Shown one piece after another: positions 1-4,756 of a DNA stretch of 5,268 bases. The DNA is from an uncultured Dorea sp. (lineage in GTDB: Bacteria > Bacillota_A > Clostridia > Lachnospirales > Lachnospiraceae): the NCBI GenBank assembly GCA_948468495.1, contig CAOKJI010000177.1, positions 1 to 5,268 on the forward strand. Direction: 5' to 3'. The notes below the pieces were generated by a model, which made no database searches, had not been told where the DNA came from, and worked only from the letters and a program-made list of their open reading frames with translations. Position 1 is the first letter of the stretch. The number at the start of each line of letters is the position of its first letter. Both the position numbers and the translations under genes were made by a program.

Positions 1-248
1 ATTATGACCCGAGTAAGGATTACACACCCATCAGCATGTGGGGGTATTTTGGATATTCTATTCTATTCTTGATACCTTTTATTGGTCTGATTCTTGTATT
101 GTTATTTTCTTTTGGAGGTACACACAATATAAATGTAAGGAATTTTGCACGTTCGCAGTTCTGTGTTTATATTGTATTGTTTATACTTGTATTGATGTTT
201 GGTTCAACTATAGGGTGGGAGATATATAGATTTATGAATATGTTTTAA
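1..248 (+). CDS. C-terminal end of a two-helix membrane protein (5' truncated)
   Basis: The reading frame is open from the window edge (first full codon at position 3) to TAA at 246-248, so the ATG at 36 is probably an internal methionine and the gene starts upstream. The visible 81 residues begin with a polar stretch (YDPSKDYTPISMWGYFGY) and contain two strongly hydrophobic segments, roughly ILFLIPFIGLILVLLFSF and CVYIVLFILVLMFGSTIG, joined by a short polar loop with the sequence GGTHNINVRNFARSQF. The proline-rich lead-in, paired helices and an 'N-x-RNFARS' loop recall small clostridial membrane proteins that often carry an N-terminal zinc ribbon; that is from memory, and no ribbon is visible here. 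The next gene starts 12 nt downstream, so they are probably co-transcribed. No function can be assigned. Confidence 0.75.
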   Translation, partial: YDPSKDYTPISMWGYFGYSILFLIPFIGLILVLLFSFGGTHNINVRNFARSQFCVYIVLFILVLMFGSTIGWEIYRFMNMF

Positions 249-260
249 TAGGAGAACATT

Positions 261-719
261 ATGAGCAATTTGGACTGTGAAAATGATGTAGTTAAGAATG
301 AGGATAAGGTTATAAAGAAGAGCAAGAAGGCAGTTGCCGTTCGTGTGATTTTATTGATTCTCTTGGTTTTCTGCCTTATTGTTGTTACATTTGTCGTAGG
401 TTACATGAAAGGAATGGATAAGGGAGTTAAGTTGCAGAAAATTGCTTCTGAGCAAACTGTTAAAGCTGATGAGACAAAGGAAGAGGAAAATAAGACGGAA
501 GATGATGATACAGAAGATAAAGAGGAACAGGATACGGAAGAGTATGTGGATATAAAAGATACTTATAGGCAGATATACTATGATTATCTTAGTTCTTCTG
601 ATTTGTTGCAGGATGATACCATGGGCATGTATTTTGATAGAAATGACGGTATGATATTTGGCTTTTCTGACGCTGAGGAAGGAAAAGAAGAGATATTATA
701 TGCAATCCAACATGATTAA
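261..719 (+). CDS. Hypothetical single-pass membrane protein with acidic linker
   Basis: This 152-residue protein was not recognised as a named family. The ATG at 261 is supported by AGGAGA at 250-255. Residues 1-23 are charged and end in a lysine-rich patch (KKSKK), followed by one hydrophobic helix at about 24-47. Residues about 62-95 form a low-complexity Glu/Asp/Lys/Thr linker, and about 96-152 form a small C-terminal region starting DTYRQIYYDYL. The positive inside rule suggests an N-in, C-out single-pass protein; there is no signal peptidase site. It sits between two other membrane-protein genes with gaps of 12 and 11 nt, which suggests a shared operon. The C-terminal region starts like the last domain of the 680-residue neighbour (AYRQYINNY) but stops after about 55 residues, so it may be a shortened version of that domain. 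This is a weak resemblance. Confidence 0.8.
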   Translation: MSNLDCENDVVKNEDKVIKKSKKAVAVRVILLILLVFCLIVVTFVVGYMKGMDKGVKLQKIASEQTVKADETKEEENKTEDDDTEDKEEQDTEEYVDIKDTYRQIYYDYLSSSDLLQDDTMGMYFDRNDGMIFGFSDAEEGKEEILYAIQHD

Positions 720-723
720 GGAG
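718..723 (+). promoter_or_regulatory. Ribosome binding site overlapping the upstream stop codon
   Basis: AAGGAG lies 7 nt before the ATG at 731 and shares bases with the TAA (717-719) of the 152-residue gene. Termination of the upstream gene therefore happens on top of the next initiation site, an arrangement consistent with translational coupling. It also supports the start at 731. Confidence 0.7.
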
Positions 724-730
724 AATATTT

Positions 731-2773
731 ATGAAATGTACAAAATGTGGAAATGAGTTAAAAGACGGCGTGAAGTTCTGTCCACAGTGCGGTGAGGTGG
801 TAAAAGAAGAGAAGAAAATGAAATATTGTACGAAGTGTGGCAGTAAATTGCCTGAAGGTGCTGTGTTTTGTGCTAAGTGTGGTACTAATATAAATGTGGT
901 ACAGGAGCAAGAGGTTTCAAAAAAATTTAAAAAGCAGAGTGGAAAATTTAAAAAGATATTCTTGATAGCAGGTATTGCGATTATTGTACTTCTGAGTATT
1001 GGGGGTATCATGCTGAATAGCGAGAAGGCTATGTACAAGGCGTATGTGAAATTCCATGAAGAGTATTGTGATAAGAGAGCAGAATATGACGAATATAATG
1101 ATTGCGCGGCGAAAATCATTATGTCGCCAGAAAATGAGAAATGGCTTGTGATTTGGGATATCACTAAAATGAAATATGATAGTGATGGGGATTTGGAAGA
1201 TATAAAGGAGAAGACAACTCTGTATCGTTATAGTTGGGGAAAAGTAAAGGAAGTTGCAACATTTTCGAGTAATGCAGAGGATGAAGGGCTTCCGTGGTTC
1301 TCTGTGATTGATAATGAGTTATATGTTTTTTTTATCGGAAAAAGAATAGAAGTAAATAAAAGAAATATCTTAGAAGGAGTTTACCGTCTAAACAATAAAA
1401 ACAAGTTTGAGACCGTTAAAGTTAAGAAAACAGGAACAGATGACAACATTGATTATATAACGGAGTTTGGTACGACTCTTTTTGATTTCTACTTATTCAG
1501 TGGTGAGTTTGATGTGCTTAACAAAGATGATGGTTTTTATTCGGAAATATATCATACATGGTACAGATACGGTAGTCAGTTGAAAAATATAAATTGCATA
1601 TGTGCTGAAAATGTAAGTGAGTTTGCGGATGTTGTGGATGAGTTGTCTGAGCATAAAATAAAAAATCAGACTGATTTACAAATCACTTACGGTAATATTT
1701 TAAAAGAATTTGGTTGGTTTAATTTTTTTATGGACGATGATTTTTTGTTGACTGATTATCCTGTTGTCGGAATAATGAAAACAAAATATGGTTATTATCT
1801 GGTGAGAACAAGTGGTAATGTTGCGCTTATTAGTGTGTCTGACGAGAAAGATTTGTATAAGGCAATGCAGTCTGCTGATGGCAGAAAAGTAACACGTATA
1901 GAGAACATTGGTAATGTGGAAGCGCCAGAAAATTTAAAAATACCAGAAGGTATCACATATATTAATGGTTTTGAGGAACAGAAAAAGTTAGAAACTGTAG
2001 AGTTGCCTGATTCTCTGCAAAAAATAGGTAAAATGGCTTTTTCTTACTGTAATAATCTTCAACAAATAGAAATACCCGATTCTGTAGAACAAATAGGAGG
2101 AAATGCTTTTAATAATGAGTTTGGTTTAGGAACAGTTATTGTAACAAGCGAAGGGTCATATGCACAGGAGTATGCTGAAGAAAACAGTTTAGATTGGTCA
2201 GAAAAGAAGCTGAGTGAGAAAGAACTTGAGGAGAGGAAACTTCTTGGTGAAGCTTTGGATGCTTATCGACAGTATATAAATAATTATGAAGCAGAATATG
2301 AGAATGAAGAATATAATGGTGTAACGCTTGGATATGTAAATGATGATAATATACCAGAGTGTTTTGTATGGAAAACCTATAGATATCAAGGGTATGGTAC
2401 AGGTCTTACGATATTATCATATATAAATGGAGAGATTATTGTTAGTGACGATTTTAGTGCAACTTATTCTTCAGAAGACGTTACATATACACCAAGATCA
2501 GGTAAAGTGTGTGGGAGCTCGTGGGTTAACGGATTTGGTGCAGTATATATGGTATATCGGTTAACGGATAAATTTGAAACTATTACAGAAATATATGATT
2601 TTATGGCAGGATTCGAGAAAGACGAAAAATTCACTGTTAATGGCGAAGATTATGGTAGCCATGAAGCAATAGAGGAATATATATCTTCGTTAGGATTAAA
2701 AGACTATTTTTCGGAGGACGACATTTGTGAATATATCTCGGATGCTTATGATAATCTAGAAAAAGTTAATTAG
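731..2773 (+). CDS. Double zinc-ribbon membrane protein with BspA-like LRR repeats
   Basis: This 680-residue protein is built from recognisable parts but has no known specific function. Two zinc ribbons open it: Cys3, Cys6, Cys17, Cys20 and Cys33, Cys36, Cys47, Cys50, each CxxC-x10-CxxC. A lysine-rich stretch (64-75) leads into one membrane helix at about 76-95, with no signal peptide. The ribbons are therefore predicted to be cytoplasmic and the remaining roughly 580 residues extracellular. Residues about 100-395 are an acidic, aromatic-rich region I cannot place. Residues about 400-475 hold LRR_5/BspA-type repeats (KLETVELPDSLQKIGKMAF, then NLQQIEIPDSVEQIGGNAF). A charged, probably helical stretch (485-515) leads to a C-terminal domain containing VTLGYVNDDNIPECFVW. 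BspA-like repeats usually mediate surface binding; a sensing or adhesion role is inference only. The gene is AT-rich and ends just before the 2784-2825 terminator. Confidence 0.88.
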   Translation: MKCTKCGNELKDGVKFCPQCGEVVKEEKKMKYCTKCGSKLPEGAVFCAKCGTNINVVQEQEVSKKFKKQSGKFKKIFLIAGIAIIVLLSIGGIMLNSEKAMYKAYVKFHEEYCDKRAEYDEYNDCAAKIIMSPENEKWLVIWDITKMKYDSDGDLEDIKEKTTLYRYSWGKVKEVATFSSNAEDEGLPWFSVIDNELYVFFIGKRIEVNKRNILEGVYRLNNKNKFETVKVKKTGTDDNIDYITEFGTTLFDFYLFSGEFDVLNKDDGFYSEIYHTWYRYGSQLKNINCICAENVSEFADVVDELSEHKIKNQTDLQITYGNILKEFGWFNFFMDDDFLLTDYPVVGIMKTKYGYYLVRTSGNVALISVSDEKDLYKAMQSADGRKVTRIENIGNVEAPENLKIPEGITYINGFEEQKKLETVELPDSLQKIGKMAFSYCNNLQQIEIPDSVEQIGGNAFNNEFGLGTVIVTSEGSYAQEYAEENSLDWSEKKLSEKELEERKLLGEALDAYRQYINNYEAEYENEEYNGVTLGYVNDDNIPECFVWKTYRYQGYGTGLTILSYINGEIIVSDDFSATYSSEDVTYTPRSGKVCGSSWVNGFGAVYMVYRLTDKFETITEIYDFMAGFEKDEKFTVNGEDYGSHEAIEEYISSLGLKDYFSEDDICEYISDAYDNLEKVN

Positions 2774-2783
2774 TTATGAATAA

Positions 2784-2825
2784 AGGGGCTGTCGCACTAA
2801 GTGATTAGTGCATAGCTCCTTTCTT
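2784..2825 (+). terminator. Rho-independent terminator of the membrane-protein operon
   Basis: A stem is formed by AGGGGCT (2784-2790) with AGCTCCT (2814-2820), one G-T wobble, stacked across a small internal loop on a perfect 7-bp stem GCACTAA (2794-2800) / TTAGTGC (2805-2811) with GTGA as loop. It is followed by TTCTT. It begins 11 nt after the TAG of the 680-residue gene, where a terminator is expected. On the minus strand the same stem is followed by TTATT, so it may also stop transcripts of the convergent tetR-type gene. The structure is made from the left end of the inverted-repeat element described separately. Confidence 0.7.
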
Positions 2826-2896
2826 ATGCAAAAAATAACTGCCATTCTGTGCAAGCTGCCGCTTCACGAATGTTCATTCGTTAATGCGACAGCCCC
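2785..2896. mobile_element. MITE-like element with 16-bp terminal inverted repeats
   Basis: The left end GGGGCTGTCGCACTAA (2785-2800) and right end TTAATGCGACAGCCCC (2881-2896) are inverted repeats identical at 15 of 16 positions. The 112-bp interval holds no reading frame of useful length. Each end also makes its own hairpin: the left one at 2784-2820, and the right one centred on CGAATG-TT-CATTCG (2867-2880), which extends outward imperfectly to GCTG/CAGC. Terminal repeats plus subterminal hairpins without a transposase fit a non-autonomous remnant of an insertion sequence. GC-rich ends of this kind occur on clostridial IS elements, but I cannot name the family with certainty. No target-site duplication is evident: the flanks ATAAA and CTGTT do not match. 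The alternative is an ordinary long bidirectional terminator, although the distant, nearly identical ends argue for a mobile origin. Confidence 0.55.
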
Positions 2897-2922
2897 CTGT
2901 TTAATCATATTTGTTACATGTT

Positions 2923-3510
2923 CTATATTTGAAAGTGTTCCAGCATAATTGGCATGCATTCCCGACTGTTCCTGGCCAAAGAGTATTCGCCCTTATTTAA
3001 ACACCAGTCGGAAACAAGAGCCCGTTCACACATGGTAAAATATCGGGTAATATCAGCAACGGAAATATCTCCGCGGATTTGCCGGCGTTTTTGGCCTTCG
3101 GTTATAATGCGGCTGACAAGCTTATAATATCTGCGATTCTGGTCAAGAAGATGGCGCTGGCCCTGTGATACCAGCTGAGTGGAATAAAGGGAGGCGACAA
3201 GTTCCACGCTGATTTTCTCTTCCATCATCTTATGGGCTTCATAGTTGATATGAAGAAGCTTCGCAAAACTGTTCATATTCGGGTCCATTTTATTTTCCAG
3301 TTCTTCGTAAAATTCATCCAGGATAACGGATAACGTGTTCAACAATTCATCTTTTGTATTGAAGTAATAATAGAAAGAACCCTTTGAAGTGCCGGACAGC
3401 TCGATAATATCATCGACCGTTGTACCGTTATACCCTTTGTCGTAGAATAGCTGCCATGCAGCAGTTACAATCCGGTTTTTCGCGCTTTTTTTCTTTGACA
3501 TTTCTTCCAT
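2923..3510 (-). CDS. TetR/AcrR-family transcriptional regulator
   Basis: The 195-residue product has the usual TetR length and layout. The N-terminal helix-turn-helix domain spans about residues 12-58: ALF-like helix (AAWQLFYDKGYNGTT), TVDDIIELSGTSKGSFYYYF and the closing NTKDELL. The TSKGSFYYYF segment is the recognition helix, a very typical TetR signature. Residues about 60-195 form the helical ligand-binding and dimerisation domain, which does not reveal the ligand. The start at 3510 is chosen because GAGGTGA lies just upstream; the next ATG (3501) lacks a good site. The gene is divergent from the glycyl radical operon, with 333 bp between start codons. A perfect palindrome overlaps that operon's promoter, so local repression is the likely role (inference from context). 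It converges on the zinc-ribbon gene, with the hairpin element between them. Confidence 0.93.
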   Translation of the reverse strand: MEEMSKKKSAKNRIVTAAWQLFYDKGYNGTTVDDIIELSGTSKGSFYYYFNTKDELLNTLSVILDEFYEELENKMDPNMNSFAKLLHINYEAHKMMEEKISVELVASLYSTQLVSQGQRHLLDQNRRYYKLVSRIITEGQKRRQIRGDISVADITRYFTMCERALVSDWCLNKGEYSLARNSRECMPIMLEHFQI

Positions 3511-3514
3511 GATT

Positions 3515-3521
3515 TCACCTC
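3515..3521 (-). promoter_or_regulatory. Ribosome binding site of the TetR gene
   Basis: Read on the minus strand this is GAGGTGA, 4 nt before the ATG at 3510. It favours this start over the in-frame ATG three codons further on. Confidence 0.65.
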
Positions 3522-3561
3522 AAAATCAAGTTTTTCATAATGGCTGACAGATGCTTTGTTT

Positions 3562-3591
3562 ATTCTATCACAATCCGATATTATGTGGCAA
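3562..3591 (-). promoter_or_regulatory. Candidate promoter of the TetR gene
   Basis: On the minus strand TTGCCA (3586-3591) and TAGAAT (3562-3567) are separated by 18 bp. The -10 is preceded by TGA, giving an extended -10 (TG-n-TAGAAT). Transcription would start near 3555, about 45 nt before the ATG. The promoter lies more than 90 bp from the large palindrome, so that palindrome does not cover it. Confidence 0.5.
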
Positions 3592-3600
3592 CTTCATAAT
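3580..3600. repeat. Inverted repeat ATTATG-9-CATAAT across the TetR -35 box
   Basis: ATTATG (3580-3585) and CATAAT (3595-3600) are perfect 6-bp inverted arms, and the TTGCCA -35 box lies in the 9-bp gap between them. It could be a site for autoregulation, but it does not resemble the large palindrome at 3682-3711, and short A/T-rich repeats arise easily by chance. Confidence 0.25.
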
Positions 3601-3654
3601 TTAATTAAGAAACATTCGCCTGCTTCAATCTACGTCCGAACTATTACACATTCA

Positions 3655-3683
3655 TTGACAAAAATATGACATGGTGGTATATT
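3655..3683 (+). promoter_or_regulatory. Sigma-A-type promoter of the glycyl radical operon
   Basis: A perfect -35 TTGACA (3655-3660), a 17-bp spacer and a -10 TATATT (3678-3683, five of six to consensus) make the strongest promoter in the window. Transcription should start near 3690, giving a leader of about 150 nt before the ATG at 3844. A near-consensus promoter such as this would be active by default, which fits control by a repressor. Confidence 0.75.
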
Positions 3684-3711
3684 TAGACTATAGTATAAAC
3701 TATAGTCTAAA
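3682..3711. promoter_or_regulatory. Perfect 12-6-12 palindrome, probable TetR operator
   Basis: TTTAGACTATAG (3682-3693) and CTATAGTCTAAA (3700-3711) are exact reverse complements with TATAAA between them. Nested inside are two copies of the self-complementary octamer ACTATAGT (3687-3694 and 3699-3706), 12 bp apart. The site starts in the last two bases of the -10 box and covers the predicted start point, so a bound protein would block RNA polymerase. The adjacent, divergent TetR-family gene is the natural candidate binder. The length and nested symmetry would allow two dimers, as known for QacR on its long operator; that stoichiometry is inference. The palindrome is followed by AATTGG rather than a T-run, so a terminator is unlikely. 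Confidence 0.75.
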
Positions 3712-3843
3712 ATTGGATTTGGCTATATGAAGCGCGTTTAAAAATTGCTTTCCGGCAGGAGGATTTTCCGCTTGTGCGAACAGAGCTGCCAGCCGGAAAC
3801 AGAGCACAGGTGGAGAATATTTCGATTGAAAAAGGGTAATAAG
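3712..3843 (+). other. 5' leader of the glycyl radical operon
   Basis: This untranslated stretch is more GC-rich than the promoter region before it. It contains an 8-bp inverted repeat TTTCCGGC (3749-3756) / GCCGGAAA (3792-3799). Within the loop is an AGGAGG-like site (3757-3762) followed 9 nt later by a TTG (3772) in frame with the activase. A four-codon ATG reading frame (3727-3741, MKRV) also lies here. No known riboswitch class or attenuator was recognised. The functional start used for the activase is 3844. Confidence 0.35.
3831..3836 (+). promoter_or_regulatory. Ribosome binding site of the activase
   Basis: AAAGGG lies 7 nt before the ATG at 3844. It is weaker than the AGGAGG at 3757-3762, but it is correctly placed for the start that gives the family's normal N terminus. 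Confidence 0.5.
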
Positions 3844-4752
3844 ATGAAGAATATTACGAATATACAGAAGTTTTCGATTCATGACGGAGACGGAATCCGC
3901 ACGTCGGTGTTCTTTAAGGGCTGCCCGCTGCGGTGTGAGTGGTGCCACAATCCGGAGACTCAGAGATACGACAGGGAGATGCAGTTTGATTCTGGGAAAT
4001 GTACGGGGTGCGGTTCCTGTGTGAAGGCTTGTCCCAGTCAGGCGCTTGTGATGCAGGAGGGGAAGCCGGTACTGGATAAGGAGATATGTACGCTGTGCGG
4101 CAGATGCGAGAGCTTCTGTCCGGCAGGACTGCGTGAGGTTATTGGGCGTGAGTATTCAGTAAAAGAGCTGATAAAGGAGCTGATGAAGGACCAGATGTTT
4201 TACGAGGAATCCGGAGGGGGAGTGACATTTTCCGGCGGAGAAGTCATGACGATGGATATGGAATATCTTCTGGAGGCAGCAAGAGAGCTGAAACGTCAGG
4301 ATGTGACGCTTACCGTTGATACTTGCGGGTATGTTCCTTACGGGAAGTTTCAGGCGCTTCTCCCTTATGTGGATACCTTTCTCTATGATGTGAAGGTGAT
4401 GGATTCGGAACTGCACCAGAAGTATATAGGAGCGGATAACAGGCTGATCTTAGAGAATCTGGTACGTCTTTCGGAGGATGGCGCCAGGATTTACATACGG
4501 ATTCCCATAATCAGGGAAGTGAATGGCAACGAAGAGAATATGAGAGAAACGATTCGGTTTCTGAAAGAACATGATATCCACCCGGCCGGGATTCATCTGC
4601 TGCCCTATCATGATACGGGAAGCGGGAAGTATCCGAAGCTGGATATGGTATATAAAGGAACTGATTTACATGCGCCGGATAAGGAAGAGATGGAAAGCTT
4701 TGTGAGGCTCTTTCAGGACGCCGGATTTGTGAACGCCAGGATAGGAGGATAA
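3844..4752 (+). CDS. Glycyl radical enzyme activating enzyme (radical SAM)
   Basis: This 302-residue enzyme is expected to cleave S-adenosylmethionine reductively and install the glycyl radical on its partner, the enzyme encoded next. The N terminus (ITNIQKFSIHDGDGIRTSVF) is typical of the family. The radical-SAM cluster motif CxxxCxxC is Cys27, Cys31, Cys34. An inserted ferredoxin domain carries two CxxCxxCxxxC sets, Cys53/56/59/63 and Cys82/85/88/92, for two further [4Fe-4S] clusters; this insert is known from activases of HypD, CutC and glycerol dehydratase type enzymes. The SAM-binding GGE is 131-133 in SGGGVTFSGGEVM, and the barrel continues through DVKVMD and the HLLPYHDTGSGKY segment. 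The ATG at 3844 was chosen over in-frame TTG codons at 3745 and 3772 because family members start here. The stop is 4 nt before the enzyme's ATG, so the two are coupled. The specific partner class is set by the neighbour, not by this sequence. Confidence 0.95.
   Translation: MKNITNIQKFSIHDGDGIRTSVFFKGCPLRCEWCHNPETQRYDREMQFDSGKCTGCGSCVKACPSQALVMQEGKPVLDKEICTLCGRCESFCPAGLREVIGREYSVKELIKELMKDQMFYEESGGGVTFSGGEVMTMDMEYLLEAARELKRQDVTLTVDTCGYVPYGKFQALLPYVDTFLYDVKVMDSELHQKYIGADNRLILENLVRLSEDGARIYIRIPIIREVNGNEENMRETIRFLKEHDIHPAGIHLLPYHDTGSGKYPKLDMVYKGTDLHAPDKEEMESFVRLFQDAGFVNARIGG
4743..4748 (+). promoter_or_regulatory. Ribosome binding site inside the end of the activase gene
   Basis: AGGAGG lies within the last codons of the activase and 8 nt before the ATG at 4757. 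It chooses this ATG over the out-of-frame ATG at 4752, and it suggests that activase and enzyme are translationally coupled. Confidence 0.75.
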
Positions 4753-4756
4753 TGAT

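Noticed and set aside
38..229. Alternative plus-strand frame overlapping the first partial gene
   Set aside because: The overlapping frame open from the window edge has two coherent membrane helices and leads correctly into the operon; this one has no ribosome site or domain.
589..1164. 191-residue open frame on the minus strand
   Set aside because: It lies opposite the end of the 152-residue gene and the start of the zinc-ribbon gene, both with clear domains and ribosome sites; its composition is that of an antisense shadow.
2785..2896. CRISPR or tandem repeat array
   Set aside because: There are only two copies and they are inverted, with no regular spacers.
3682..3711. Large palindrome read as a rho-independent terminator
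   Set aside because: It overlaps a -10 box, is A/T-rich in the stem and is not followed by a T-run, so an operator is the better explanation.
3745..3843. N-terminal extension of the activase from TTG at 3745 or 3772
   Set aside because: The extra residues have no counterpart in the activase family, which starts near the ATG at 3844, although the AGGAGG before 3772 is noted as a curiosity.
3700..3948. Minus-strand open frame covering the operator, leader and activase start
   Set aside because: It would start inside the palindrome and cover the promoter-proximal leader and the conserved activase N terminus on the opposite strand; no family features.
4752..4754. ATG overlapping the activase stop as start of the next gene
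   Set aside because: It is out of frame with the glycyl radical enzyme; the ATG at 4757 is in frame and properly spaced from AGGAGG.
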